From contig NZ_JANCNS010000001.1 in NCBI RefSeq assembly GCF_022570735.2, positions 1,178,001 to 1,242,000 on the forward strand: a DNA stretch of 64,000 bases, given 5' to 3'. Shown here one piece after another: positions 25,163 through 34,052 of the stretch; position 1 is the stretch's first letter; each line of letters opens with the position of its first letter. Under the pieces are notes generated by a model that saw nothing but the letters and a program-made list of their open reading frames with translations, ran no database searches and was not told the DNA's origin. The DNA is from Christiangramia oceanisediminis. GTDB taxonomy: Bacteria > Bacteroidota > Bacteroidia > Flavobacteriales > Flavobacteriaceae. Position numbers and translations under genes: made by a program.

Positions 25163-27706
25163 TTGAATAGGTTCACACGCTTCGCTTTATTCCTCATACT
25201 TTCTGTAAGCATTTTTAGTTGTTCCAGGAAGAAGAATTCCTTTGTAAACAGGAATTATCATGCTGTTACGGCGGAATATAATACCCTTTATAATGGGAAT
25301 TTAGCGCTAAGGCAGGGACGGGAAGAGATCAACCAGAACTACGCCGATAATTACTGGGATATCCTACCAATAGAACGGCTGGATGTGGATGAAAAGATCC
25401 TCCTGCCAGATTCGGTTCGAAATCAGAATTTTGGAAGGGCTGAAGAGAAGGCTGTAAAAGCTATTCAGAAACATTCCATGCAGATAGGAGGGAAGGAGCG
25501 AAATCCGCAGATGGATGAAGCCTATATTCTTTTGGGAAAGGCCCGGTACTACGATCAGCGGTTTATTCCAGCCCTGGATGCTTTCAATTATATACTCTAC
25601 AGGTATCCTGCCAGCGACAATATTAACCATGCCCGGGTTTGGCGCGAGAAGGCCAACATAAGGTTAGGAAATGAAAAACTGGCGATCAAAAATTTAAAAG
25701 ATATCCTTGAGTCAGATCGTTTGAACGATCAGGATATTGCCGATGCCAGCTCCAGTCTTGCCCAGGCTTATATCAACCTGAATTACCTGGACAGTGCCGT
25801 GGTACCGCTTCAGAACGCCGCCAGATTTACCGATGTGAATGCCGAAAAAGGCCGTTATTATTATATTCTTGGCCAGTTACACAATCGTTTAGGCGAAACA
25901 GCTTCAGCCAACGCGGCTTTTGACAGGGTGATCGATCTACACCGAAAATCGCCACGCATTTATTATGTGAACGCCTATGTTCAGAAGGCCAGGAATTACG
26001 GGCAGAATGGAATGGATGAAGCTTCCCTGCTTCTTCTGTTACAGGAACTGGAGGAAGATCGCGAAAACAGGCCGTACCTGGATAAGATCTATTTTCAGTT
26101 GGCCGAATATTATAAGAACCGTGATTCTATCGAGCTTGCAGTAGAATATTATAATAAATCATTACGATCACCCTCAAGCGATATTTATCTTAAATCCATC
26201 AATTATGAGCTCCTTGCAGAGATCAATTTTGATGAGGCCGAATATCAGCAGGCTGGAAAATACTATGACAGTACCTTAACTTTTATGTCTCCAGATCTGC
26301 TCGAATTCCGTGCGATCAAGAAAAAAAGAGAAAATCTTGCCGATGTGATCAAATATGAGAATCTCGCAGAGGAGACCGATAGTATTCTATTCCTGGCCGG
26401 CCTTTCTGAAGCCGACCAGATAGCCTATTTCACGGAATATACCAATGAGCTACGAGCCAAAGCGGTAACCGAAATGGAGGCTGGAGAACTGCCAGTTTAC
26501 ACGGCAAATATAGGACCTGGGGGAAACTTTCCATCTGCTAATGCCTTACCACCAGCAGACGGATCAGGATCGGCCAACGCATTTTATTTCTATAATCCGC
26601 TCAGGATCTCCAGGGGGGCACAGGAATTCCTTCGAGTCTGGGGGAGCCGTGAACTTAGTGATAACTGGAGGTGGGCTTCCCGTGCGGTGAATCAAAGCTC
26701 ACTAAATGCACAGGAACGAATTATGGAGATCAACCTCGATAACGATCCTTTATATGATCCCATGTCTTACGTAAGCAAAATTCCGGGAGAAGGCTCGATC
26801 CTGGATAGCCTTTCCAGCCAGCGAAATCTGGCTTACTACCAGCTTGGAGTGATATATAATGAAAAATATGGTGAATTTGACCTGGCTGCCGAACGACTGG
26901 AGATACTGCTAAGGAATGACCCGGATGAAAGGCTGGTCCTGCCTGCAAAATATAATTTGTATAAGATCTATGGCGCGCAGGGTAGATTACAGGATCAGGA
27001 ACGAATCAAGGCAGATATACTTCAGAATTATCCCGATTCAAGATATGCCGCCTTTATAACCAATCCGGAGACCGTTGGCCGGGATACCGAAAGCCCTGAT
27101 TTTCTTTACAGGTCACTTTTTGAAGCCTATGAAAACCAGCAGTATGAAGAGGTCATAGAAAAGTCGAATGTTTATATTTCACGTTTTGTTGGAGATCCAA
27201 TCGTTCCAAAACTGGAACTTTTAAAGGCCCAGGCTAACGCGAGGTTACTGGGGCTGGACGCCTACGAAAAGGCTCTGAATTATGTCGCGGTTACCTATCC
27301 TCAAACCGAGGAGGGAAGAAAAGCTCAGCAAATCCTGAATACCTCCCTACCCGAATTAAAGAACCTGGAATTTAACAGAGACAGCCTGCAAACGGATTAT
27401 AAACTGGTCTATCCTTTTGAAGTTGAGAAAAAAGAACAGGCCAGGGCTTTACAGGTTAAGCTCGAAAAGGCAATTTCAGATCTTGGTTATGATAGGCTTT
27501 CGGTTTCGGTAGATGTATATAACCCTGACCAATTATTCGTAGTGGTGCACGGCCTAGAGAACGAATCTAAGTCGCTGGGATTCCAGGAATTACTTCAGAA
27601 AAATAAAAATTATAAAATAGCTAGGGAAGCCTTTGTTTTGTCCACAGAAAATTATAGAATTGTGCAGATTAAGAAAAATTTAAGAACTTACATCGATAAC
27701 AATTAA
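25163..27706 (+). CDS. sprE: type IX secretion/gliding TPR lipoprotein SprE (PorW)
   Basis: An 847-residue lipoprotein (signal FALFLILSVSIFSC). The N-terminal part holds several TPR-like repeats: EAYILLGKARYYDQRFIPALDAFNYILYRYP, QDIADASSSLAQAYINLNYLDSAV, RYYYILGQLHNRLGETASANAAF. A middle linker and a second repeat region with LAYYQLGVIYNEKYGEFDLAAERLE follow. Length and start (NYHAVTAEYNTLYNGNLAL) match SprE of Flavobacterium johnsoniae / PorW of Porphyromonas, needed for T9SS secretion and gliding. The start is TTG at 25163. The 92-base gap before it has short dyads but no clear promoter. A bactofilin gene follows after 13 bases. Confidence 0.85.
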   Translation: MNRFTRFALFLILSVSIFSCSRKKNSFVNRNYHAVTAEYNTLYNGNLALRQGREEINQNYADNYWDILPIERLDVDEKILLPDSVRNQNFGRAEEKAVKAIQKHSMQIGGKERNPQMDEAYILLGKARYYDQRFIPALDAFNYILYRYPASDNINHARVWREKANIRLGNEKLAIKNLKDILESDRLNDQDIADASSSLAQAYINLNYLDSAVVPLQNAARFTDVNAEKGRYYYILGQLHNRLGETASANAAFDRVIDLHRKSPRIYYVNAYVQKARNYGQNGMDEASLLLLLQELEEDRENRPYLDKIYFQLAEYYKNRDSIELAVEYYNKSLRSPSSDIYLKSINYELLAEINFDEAEYQQAGKYYDSTLTFMSPDLLEFRAIKKKRENLADVIKYENLAEETDSILFLAGLSEADQIAYFTEYTNELRAKAVTEMEAGELPVYTANIGPGGNFPSANALPPADGSGSANAFYFYNPLRISRGAQEFLRVWGSRELSDNWRWASRAVNQSSLNAQERIMEINLDNDPLYDPMSYVSKIPGEGSILDSLSSQRNLAYYQLGVIYNEKYGEFDLAAERLEILLRNDPDERLVLPAKYNLYKIYGAQGRLQDQERIKADILQNYPDSRYAAFITNPETVGRDTESPDFLYRSLFEAYENQQYEEVIEKSNVYISRFVGDPIVPKLELLKAQANARLLGLDAYEKALNYVAVTYPQTEEGRKAQQILNTSLPELKNLEFNRDSLQTDYKLVYPFEVEKKEQARALQVKLEKAISDLGYDRLSVSVDVYNPDQLFVVVHGLENESKSLGFQELLQKNKNYKIAREAFVLSTENYRIVQIKKNLRTYIDNN

Positions 27707-27719
27707 ACCCTACCTACTT

Positions 27720-28118
27720 ATGTTTTCTGAACCCAAAAAGACCAAACCTACATCAGACCAGAACCAACAAAACCGAATTGCGGCCGGAACCCTTATCACC
27801 GGGGACATCCAGGGAAAAGGCTGTTTCAGGGTCGAAGGAACCCTTGAGGGAACCCTTAAAACTCCAGGAAAAGTTGTGATTAGCGAAGGCGGACTTATCA
27901 ACGGAACGCTTGAGTGCGAAAATGCAGATATTGAAGGGAAATTCCAGGGAAAATTATTGATCAAGGGAATACTTACACTTCGCAATACTGCAAATATTGA
28001 AGGTGAAGTCGTTACAGGAAAACTGGCCGTTGAACCGGGAGCGGTTTTCAATGCTACCTGTGAGATGAACGGAGGTGTAAAACCTCTTAAAAATGACAAT
28101 GAAAAACGATCAGCGTAA
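27720..28118 (+). CDS. bactofilin (polymer-forming cytoskeletal protein)
   Basis: A 132-residue protein with a short Lys/Pro-rich start and a core of repeated beta-helix turns: RIAAGTLITGDIQGKGCFRVEGTLEGTLKTPGKVVISEGGLINGTLECENADIEGKF (seen as spaced G-x-hydrophobic steps). This is the bactofilin (DUF583) pattern. Bactofilins polymerise without nucleotide and help place envelope enzymes. It lies between sprE and atpZ and overlaps atpZ by about 20 bases, so it probably shares a transcript with the ATP synthase accessory genes. Confidence 0.9.
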   Translation: MFSEPKKTKPTSDQNQQNRIAAGTLITGDIQGKGCFRVEGTLEGTLKTPGKVVISEGGLINGTLECENADIEGKFQGKLLIKGILTLRNTANIEGEVVTGKLAVEPGAVFNATCEMNGGVKPLKNDNEKRSA

Positions 28119-28317
28119 CAAATATCTCCAGTTCGTAAATATTGCTTTCCAAATGGGAATCATTATTGCGGCTGGAGTTTTTTCTGGTATATGGCTGGAC
28201 GAAAAGTATCCGAATAAATATTCGGCCTACACCATAGGCCTTTCATTGCTGGGGGTTTTTATCGCCCTTTACCAGGTGTATAGAAGTGTGAAATCTATGG
28301 ATGAAAACGATTCATGA
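28099..28317 (+). CDS. atpZ: AtpZ/AtpI family F0F1 ATPase accessory protein
   Basis: A 72-residue protein with two transmembrane helices (about 11-29 and 42-60) and the family's GxWLDxKYP loop (SGIWLDEKYPNKYS). AtpZ, with AtpI, helps c-ring assembly or cation supply in some bacteria. ATG 28099 is taken as start, and ATG 28093 two codons earlier is equally possible. The gene overlaps the bactofilin gene upstream and the next gene by 4 bases (ATGA). Confidence 0.85.
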   Translation: MKNDQRNKYLQFVNIAFQMGIIIAAGVFSGIWLDEKYPNKYSAYTIGLSLLGVFIALYQVYRSVKSMDENDS

Positions 28318-28697
28318 AAGAGAATTTATCTGGTTTTTTAAAAGTATTCCTGCCTTTTAGTTTATTAACTTTTGGTATTCAGTTCATCCTGGTTGATTAT
28401 ATATACCAGGCTGAAACTTACTATTCTACCCTGGCCGTTTATGCCTTTCATATACTGGCCACTTTTCTTATCTATTATTTTTTGCTGTTCGTTCATTCGA
28501 ATTTTGAAGAAAAAACAGGATTTGCCTTTATGGCCTGCAGTTTGCTTAAGATGCTGGCAGCTGTTCTTTTCCTTTTACCGCTCATGTTAAGCGATACCGA
28601 AGCAATGTTACCAGATATTGCTGCCTTTTTTATCCCTTATTTTTTATTTCTTTTCTTCGAAACTTATTACGCTGTTAGACTCATCAATACAAAATAA
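28314..28697 (+). CDS. AtpI-position membrane protein (DUF6168-like)
   Basis: A 127-residue protein with four transmembrane segments, at residues about 8-28, 40-62, 70-92 and 100-120. It lies exactly where atpI is found in ATP synthase operons, between atpZ and atpB. I recall Flavobacteriaceae members here as DUF6168. A role in c-ring assembly is inferred from position only. It overlaps atpZ by 4 bases. The promoter for the structural genes lies after it. Confidence 0.65.
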   Translation: MKENLSGFLKVFLPFSLLTFGIQFILVDYIYQAETYYSTLAVYAFHILATFLIYYFLLFVHSNFEEKTGFAFMACSLLKMLAAVLFLLPLMLSDTEAMLPDIAAFFIPYFLFLFFETYYAVRLINTK

Positions 28698-28736
28698 CTA
28701 CCTGTAATTCAGTAAAATCGTTAAAATCCCAGAAAC

Positions 28737-28752
28737 CTCTAAAAAATTAGAG
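28737..28752. terminator. weak hairpin before the atpB promoter
   Basis: CTCTAA / TTAGAG with an AAAA loop. It lies between the AtpI-like gene and the atpB promoter at 28782. There is no T-tract, so only partial termination is likely. Confidence 0.3.
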
Positions 28753-28781
28753 TTGGTGCTTTCAGATAAAAATTAAAAGTA

Positions 28782-28789
28782 TACCTTTG
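28782..28789 (+). promoter_or_regulatory. -7 element for the atpB-E-F-H-A operon
   Basis: TACCTTTG, ending 43 bases before the atpB ATG. Its place between the accessory genes and atpB suggests that the structural genes have their own promoter. Confidence 0.7.
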
Positions 28790-28832
28790 CACGGAAATTT
28801 AGAGCCCACAACTTTTAAGTAGAACAGGTACT

Positions 28833-29924
28833 ATGACAGCACATAAATCTTTGGTGATTAGGGTGTACTTTACATTGGCTTTGGCCGTTTTTCCGTTACT
28901 TACTTTCGCACAGGAGCATTCAGAGGCTGAAAATGCTGAAGAAGAATTCAACGCAACCGACATGATCATGCACCATATTGGTGATTCTCATGGCTGGCAT
29001 TTCTTTGGAGAAGGAGACAACTCCTTTACCCTTCCTTTGCCAGTGATTCTTTATACCGATAACGGACTGGTAACCTTTATGTCCAGCGAGTTTCACCATG
29101 ATACCGAAGGACATCATGTGGTTGAAAAGGATGGAATGCGATTTGTGAATCTTCACGAAGATATTTACAGGTTGGATGCCGGTGCAGAGAGCGTGGAGTT
29201 CGATGCAGAACATCATCCGGTAAACGCCAGCAAACCCTGGGACCTTTCTATTACCAAGAACGTGGCTGCCATGTTCCTTACGGTTATTTTGATGGTGCTG
29301 TTCTTTGTGATCGGGCTTGCAAGACATCACAAAAAGAGTGAGAAGGCTCCAAAAGGCTTCAATAATGTTCTTGAAACCCTTGTTCTTTTTGTAAGAGACG
29401 AGATCGCTATCCCACAGATCGGGGAGAAAAAATACATGAAGTTTATGCCATTTCTTTTAACGGTATTCTTCTTCATCTGGATCACGAACCTAATGGGTCT
29501 GCTTCCTGGAGCTGCCAACGTTACCGGTAATATCGCGGTAACCGTATCTCTTGGATTATTTACCCTGGCTTTGATCCTTATCAACGGAAATAAAGATTAC
29601 TGGAAACACACCCTTTGGATGCCGGGCATCCCTACATGGGTTAAGCCTATCCTTGCTATCGTGGAAGGTGCAGGTGTGTTCATTAAGCCAATCGCACTGA
29701 TGATTCGTTTGTTCGCGAACATCACCGCGGGGCATATTATCATCCTTAGTTTGATAGGATTGATATTTATTTTAGAAAGTGCAGGCGTTGCCGGAATTTC
29801 GGTTCCTTTCGCCTTATTCATAACAGTACTGGAATTGCTTGTAGCATTCCTTCAGGCGTTTATTTTTACGATTCTGTCGGCCCTGTTTATCGGGATGGCA
29901 GTTGAGGAACATGAACATCATTAA
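28833..29924 (+). CDS. atpB: F0 ATP synthase subunit a
   Basis: A 363-residue membrane protein. It starts with a signal-like helix and then a long His/Glu-rich periplasmic extension (about residues 28-145), common in Bacteroidota. The conserved core has FFIWITNLMGLLPG, and IKPIALMIRLFANITAGHI with the essential Arg. The last helix is FLQAFIFTILSALFIGMA, followed by an EEHEHH tail. Subunit a forms the proton channel against the c-ring. It is the first structural gene after the promoter at 28782. Confidence 0.96.
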   Translation: MTAHKSLVIRVYFTLALAVFPLLTFAQEHSEAENAEEEFNATDMIMHHIGDSHGWHFFGEGDNSFTLPLPVILYTDNGLVTFMSSEFHHDTEGHHVVEKDGMRFVNLHEDIYRLDAGAESVEFDAEHHPVNASKPWDLSITKNVAAMFLTVILMVLFFVIGLARHHKKSEKAPKGFNNVLETLVLFVRDEIAIPQIGEKKYMKFMPFLLTVFFFIWITNLMGLLPGAANVTGNIAVTVSLGLFTLALILINGNKDYWKHTLWMPGIPTWVKPILAIVEGAGVFIKPIALMIRLFANITAGHIIILSLIGLIFILESAGVAGISVPFALFITVLELLVAFLQAFIFTILSALFIGMAVEEHEHH

Positions 29925-29948
29925 TTTTAATCTTTAATTTATTCTATT

Positions 29949-30170
29949 ATGGAATTATTGTATGTAGGTCTTGCAGCTTTAGGAGCTGGACTAGCGGTTC
30001 TAGGAGCCGGAGTAGGTGTTGGTAAAATCGGTGGTTCTGCCATGGATGCTATCGCACGTCAGCCAGAAGCTTCTGGAAAAATCCAGACAGCTATGATTAT
30101 TGCTGCTGCACTTGTAGAAGGTGTTGCTCTATTTGGAGTAGTTGCCTCTTTACTAGGTGTACTAAGATAA
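29949..30170 (+). CDS. atpE: F0 ATP synthase subunit c
   Basis: A 73-residue hairpin of two hydrophobic helices. Helix 1 is rich in Gly/Ala (GAGLAVLGAGVGVGKIGGSAM), the loop is ARQPEA, and helix 2 carries the ion-binding Glu in ALVEGVALF. The residue after the Glu is Gly rather than the Ser/Thr of sodium-type rings, so proton use is likely (inference). A strong hairpin follows in the gap before atpF. Confidence 0.97.
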   Translation: MELLYVGLAALGAGLAVLGAGVGVGKIGGSAMDAIARQPEASGKIQTAMIIAAALVEGVALFGVVASLLGVLR

Positions 30171-30180
30171 TTAATGCAAA

Positions 30181-30216
30181 GAGTCCCTTTCGCAACGGTT
30201 GGTTGCGAAAGGACTT
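30181..30216 (+). other. stable hairpin between atpE and atpF
   Basis: CCTTTCGCAAC (30186-30196) pairs perfectly with GTTGCGAAAGG (30202-30212) around a GGTTG loop, and further bases pair across a one-base bulge. No T-tract follows, so it is not a normal terminator. It may block 3' decay of the atpE message or cut transcription partly, which would favour the high copy number of subunit c. Confidence 0.7.
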
Positions 30217-30253
30217 CTTTAAATGATGTTTTTAACTATTATTATTTAATACT

Positions 30254-30748
30254 ATGGATTTAATAACTCCCGAATTTGGCTTGTTTTTCTGGCAAACCAT
30301 CGTGTTTTTGGTACTGCTTTTCCTTATGGCAAAATTTGCCTGGAAACCTATTCTTAATTCAGTAAGAAATAGAGAGCAATCCATTAATGACGCGTTGGCT
30401 TCAGCTGAAAAGGCACGTAAGGAAATGCAGAATCTTAAATCGGATAACGAGCAATTGATGAAAGAAGCCCGTGCCGAAAGAGACGCGATCCTTAAGGAGG
30501 CCCGTGAGTTAAAAGAAAAGACCATTGCAGATGCTTCAGAAGAAGCTAAAGCAAAAGCAGAAAAGATCGTAGCCGATGCCAAAAGAAGCATCGAGCTGGA
30601 GAAACAATCAGCAATGGCAGAATTAAAGAACCATGTTGCCGAACTTTCAGTAGAGATCGCTGAAAAAGTGGTACGCAAGGAACTTTCAAGTAAAAAAGAA
30701 CAGCACCAGATGATCGAAAAGATGATCGGTGAAGCTAAGCTTAACTAA
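30254..30748 (+). CDS. atpF: F0 ATP synthase subunit b
   Basis: A 164-residue protein: one N-terminal transmembrane helix (about 8-28, GLFFWQTIVFLVLLFLMA), FAWKPIL, then a long charged coiled coil full of EKARKEMQNLK-type heptads to the C-terminus. This is the standard peripheral stalk layout. It is preceded by the hairpin at 30181 and followed by atpH after 3 bases. Confidence 0.96.
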   Translation: MDLITPEFGLFFWQTIVFLVLLFLMAKFAWKPILNSVRNREQSINDALASAEKARKEMQNLKSDNEQLMKEARAERDAILKEARELKEKTIADASEEAKAKAEKIVADAKRSIELEKQSAMAELKNHVAELSVEIAEKVVRKELSSKKEQHQMIEKMIGEAKLN

Positions 30749-30751
30749 ACT

Positions 30752-31306
30752 ATGAGAGGAACCAGAGCTGCACAACGATATGCAAAGGCGATCCTTTCAT
30801 TAGCAAAGGATAAAAAAGTTACAGATGCTGTTGAAAAGGATATGCAAACTATCCTTCAAACTGTGGAGAACAGCCGGGATCTGGAGAATATGCTTACAAG
30901 TCCTGTTGTTAGGAATAATATTAAAAAGAGTGCCCTTCTTGAAATCTTCAAGAACCTGGATGTGGTTACAAAGGGAGCGATAGATATATTGATCGAAAAC
31001 GGAAGGATTAACATTCTTCACATCGTTGCAAGACAGTATATCATTCAGTATAACGAAATGAACAATGTACGGCAGGCTGTTGTTACTACTGCGGTACCTC
31101 TTGATGGTGAACTGGAAGCACAGGTTCTTGCAAAAGTGAAAGAACTTACCGGTTCTAAGGCTACTCTTAAGAATATCGTTGATGAGGATATCATTGGCGG
31201 TTTTATTCTAAGGGTTGGTGACCTGCAATATGATGCCAGTGTAGCCAGGAACCTTAGCAGGCTAAAAAGAGAATTAAAAGACAACACATACGTTTCAAAA
31301 TTTTAA
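30752..31306 (+). CDS. atpH: F1 ATP synthase subunit delta
   Basis: A 184-residue protein. RAAQRYAKAILSLAKDK at the start and the C-terminal DIIGGFILRVGDLQYDASVARNLSRLKREL are the OSCP/delta family signatures. It links the peripheral stalk to the top of the alpha-beta head. The ATG is 3 bases after the atpF stop. Confidence 0.96.
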   Translation: MRGTRAAQRYAKAILSLAKDKKVTDAVEKDMQTILQTVENSRDLENMLTSPVVRNNIKKSALLEIFKNLDVVTKGAIDILIENGRINILHIVARQYIIQYNEMNNVRQAVVTTAVPLDGELEAQVLAKVKELTGSKATLKNIVDEDIIGGFILRVGDLQYDASVARNLSRLKRELKDNTYVSKF

Positions 31307-31351
31307 TTAAAACCGGTGCGTCCCAGACGCGCTATTTTATCTTAAATAATT

Positions 31352-32932
31352 ATGGCAGAAGTAAATCCTGCTGAAGTATCAGCAATATTAAAACAACAAT
31401 TATCGGGTTTTGAATCCAAGGCCTCTTTAGATGAAGTAGGTACCGTGCTAAATGTTGGTGACGGTATTGCTAACATTTACGGACTGGCTAACGCTCAATA
31501 CGGGGAATTGGTACAATTTGAAAGCGGTCTTGAAGGGATCGTTCTTAACCTTGAAGAAGATAACATCGGGGTAGTACTTTTAGGTCCTGCTAAAGAGATC
31601 AAAGAAGGTTCAACCGTAAAAAGAACTCAGCGTATTGCTTCTATCAACGTAGGTGAAGGTATTGTTGGGCGTGTGGTTGACACTCTTGGTGCTCCAATCG
31701 ATGGTAAAGGTCCTATTGAAGGAGAAACTTTCGAGATGCCGCTTGAGCGTAAGGCTCCTGGGGTAATCTTCCGTCAGCCGGTAACCGAACCGCTTCAAAC
31801 AGGTATCAAATCTATCGATGCGATGGTACCGGTAGGAAGAGGTCAGCGTGAGCTGGTGATTGGTGACCGTCAAACTGGTAAGACTACCGTTTGTATCGAT
31901 ACCATCCTTAACCAGAAAGAATTTTACGATGCCGGTGAGCCGGTATACTGTATATATGTTGCTGTTGGCCAAAAGGCTTCTACAGTAGCAGCAATTGCCA
32001 AGACTCTTGAAGATAAGGGAGCTTTGGCTTATACTACTATCGTTGCGGCAAACGCATCAGATCCTGCTCCAATGCAGGTTTATGCTCCGTTTGCAGGTGC
32101 TGCGATTGGTGAGTACTTCAGGGATACAGGTCGTCCTGCATTGATCGTTTATGATGATCTTTCCAAACAGGCGGTCGCTTACCGTGAGGTTTCTCTTCTA
32201 CTTCGTCGTCCACCAGGACGTGAGGCATATCCAGGGGATGTTTTCTTCCTTCACTCAAGACTTCTGGAGCGTGCTGCGAAGGTGATCAACGATGATGATA
32301 TTGCAAAGCAAATGAACGATCTTCCAGACAGTCTTCAAGGTAAGGTAAAAGGTGGCGGATCATTGACCGCTCTTCCGCTTATCGAGACTCAGGCTGGTGA
32401 CGTTTCAGCATATATTCCAACGAACGTAATTTCGATTACCGATGGTCAGATATTCTTAACATCAGACTTATTTAACTCCGGTGTTCGTCCGGCGATCGAC
32501 GTGGGTATCTCTGTATCTCGTGTAGGAGGTTCGGCTCAGATCAAGTCGATGAAGAAAGTTGCTGGTACACTTAAGCTAGACCAGGCCCAGTATCGTGAAC
32601 TGGAGGCTTTTGCTAAGTTTGGGTCGGACCTTGATGCGGCTACCATGAACGTGATCGAAAAAGGTAAGCGTAACGTGGAGATCCTTAAGCAGGGACAAAA
32701 CGATCCTTATCCGGTAGAAAACCAGATCGCGATCATCTATGCAGGATCCAAGAACCTTTTGAGAGATGTGCCGGTTGACAAGATCAAGGAATTCGAAATG
32801 GAATACCTGGACTATCTGAATGCGAAGCATAGAGATACGCTTGATACCCTGAAAGCTGGTAAGCTTACCGATGAAGTGATTGATACGCTTACTTCGGTTG
32901 CTAAAGATCTTTCATCTAAGTACAAGAAGTAG
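31352..32932 (+). CDS. atpA: F1 ATP synthase subunit alpha
   Basis: A 526-residue protein of normal length. The P-loop is [10 protein letters not shown] (about 170-179). Other alpha signatures are [61 protein letters not shown] and [17 protein letters not shown] with the alpha-type Arg finger in SRVGGS. It forms the non-catalytic nucleotide sites of F1. The stop codon lies within one arm of the inverted repeat described at 32930. Confidence 0.98.
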   Translation: MAEVNPAEVSAILKQQLSGFESKASLDEVGTVLNVGDGIANIYGLANAQYGELVQFESGLEGIVLNLEEDNIGVVLLGPAKEIKEGSTVKRTQRIASINVGEGIVGRVVDTLGAPIDGKGPIEGETFEMPLERKAPGVIFRQPVTEPLQTGIKSIDAMVPVGRGQRELVIGDRQTGKTTVCIDTILNQKEFYDAGEPVYCIYVAVGQKASTVAAIAKTLEDKGALAYTTIVAANASDPAPMQVYAPFAGAAIGEYFRDTGRPALIVYDDLSKQAVAYREVSLLLRRPPGREAYPGDVFFLHSRLLERAAKVINDDDIAKQMNDLPDSLQGKVKGGGSLTALPLIETQAGDVSAYIPTNVISITDGQIFLTSDLFNSGVRPAIDVGISVSRVGGSAQIKSMKKVAGTLKLDQAQYRELEAFAKFGSDLDAATMNVIEKGKRNVEILKQGQNDPYPVENQIAIIYAGSKNLLRDVPVDKIKEFEMEYLDYLNAKHRDTLDTLKAGKLTDEVIDTLTSVAKDLSSKYKK

Positions 32933-33041
32933 TATTGAGTACGGGATTTTGAGATCCTAGATCTTGAATACTGTATTTAAAATTGAAATTATAAAAGTAT
33001 TGGGTAGTTACTAAACACTAACTACCCGATACTCAATACTA
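32930..33041 (+). repeat. nested inverted repeats between atpA and atpG
   Basis: Three related arms. TAGTATTGAGTA (32930-32941, covering the atpA stop) pairs perfectly with TACTCAATACTA (33030-33041). The inner arm 32996-33010 pairs with 33019-33033 over 15 bases with one wobble and an 8-base loop. The right arm can form only one of the two, so the structures compete. It looks like a dispersed extragenic palindrome or an attenuator. Confidence 0.7.
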
Positions 33042-33047
33042 AATAAA

Positions 33048-33908
33048 ATGGCAAACTTAAAAGAATTACGTAGCAGGATCACTTCGGTTTCATCAACCAT
33101 GCAGATCACCAGCGCCATGAAAATGGTATCGGCTGCAAAGTTGAGCAAGGCCCAGGATGCGATCACCTCTATGAGACCGTATGCTGAAAAGCTTACCCAG
33201 TTGCTACAGGATTTAAGTGCTACTCTGGATGATGACTCCGGAAGCAAATTTGCTGAAGAGAGAGAGGTGAAAAAGGTTCTTATTGTGGCAATTTCCTCTA
33301 ATAAAGGACTTGCCGGTGCTTTTAACACCAACATCATCAAGAAAGTTAAAAGTAAGATCCAGGACCAATATCAGGGTAAGGAAGTTAAGGTTTACAGTCT
33401 TGGTAAAAAAGCCAATGATATTCTTAAAAAGACCTATCCTATTCATACGAATAACAACGGGATCTTTGATGAACTTACTTTTGAGAACGTTTCTGAAATC
33501 GCTGAAGAGCTTATGCAATTGTTTCTTGACGAGAAATTCGATAGGATTGATATCGTTTACAACCAGTTCAAGAATGCCGCTACCCAGATCGTAATGGACG
33601 AGCAGTTCCTGCCAATCCAGAAGTTCGAAAGTGAGAGCAATGTTCAGCTTGATTATATCTTTGAACCTTCAAAACTGGAAATCGTTAAGGATCTTATTCC
33701 TAAGTCCCTTAAAATGCAACTTTTCAAGGCGCTTAGAGACTCTTTTGCTGCGGAACATGGTGCGCGTATGACTGCGATGCACAAGGCCACAGATAACGCG
33801 AAAGAGCTTAGAGATGATCTTAAACTTTCTTATAACAAAGCAAGACAGGCTTCTATTACCAATGAGATCCTTGAGATCGTTGGTGGTGCAGAAGCATTGA
33901 ACGGATAA
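33048..33908 (+). CDS. atpG: F1 ATP synthase subunit gamma
   Basis: A 286-residue protein. The N-terminal helix MANLKELRSRITSVSSTMQITSAMKMVSAAKL and the C-terminal AEHGARMTAMHKATDNAKEL...YNKARQASITNEILEIVGGAEAL are the gamma signatures. It is the central rotor shaft. atpD and atpC (beta, epsilon) do not follow, as in other Bacteroidota where they are encoded elsewhere. It is separated from atpA by the nested inverted repeats. Confidence 0.97.
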   Translation: MANLKELRSRITSVSSTMQITSAMKMVSAAKLSKAQDAITSMRPYAEKLTQLLQDLSATLDDDSGSKFAEEREVKKVLIVAISSNKGLAGAFNTNIIKKVKSKIQDQYQGKEVKVYSLGKKANDILKKTYPIHTNNNGIFDELTFENVSEIAEELMQLFLDEKFDRIDIVYNQFKNAATQIVMDEQFLPIQKFESESNVQLDYIFEPSKLEIVKDLIPKSLKMQLFKALRDSFAAEHGARMTAMHKATDNAKELRDDLKLSYNKARQASITNEILEIVGGAEALNG

Positions 33909-33920
33909 ATCTGGGTTCCA

Positions 33921-33967
33921 TGCTGTATTTATTTCAGCATCTCTGAGATCCCGAAATAAGTTCAGGA
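33921..33967. repeat. Bacteroidota-type extragenic palindromic repeat
   Basis: Imperfect palindrome with arms 33921-33943 and 33945-33967, about 18 of 23 positions matching, containing GAGATCCCGAAATAAG and TTCAGGATGAC. Read on the minus strand it encodes VILNLFRDL-type peptide, the usual false product of this common flavobacterial intergenic repeat. It lies between atpG and its terminator. Confidence 0.6.
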
Positions 33968-33977
33968 TGACATAAAA

Positions 33978-34006
33978 CAAAAGCCCTCGTATCGAGGGCT
34001 TTTTTC
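33978..34006 (+). terminator. Rho-independent terminator of the atp operon
   Basis: AAGCCCTCG (33981-33989) / CGAGGGCTT (33993-34001) with a 3-base loop and a T-tract to 34005. Confidence 0.9.
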
Positions 34007-34052
34007 TTTGGTACGTGTTTTGTTTTATCTTAGTTACTAAAATCTAATTGAT

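Noticed and set aside
30232-30678. Minus-strand ORF of 148 codons within atpF
   Set aside because: The Ala/Ser/Phe-rich translation mirrors the atpF coiled coil, so it is a shadow.
33669-33980. Minus-strand ORF of 103 codons across the end of atpG
   Set aside because: It is a shadow of atpG extended by the palindromic repeat. The VILNLFRDL-like start is the usual artefact of that repeat.
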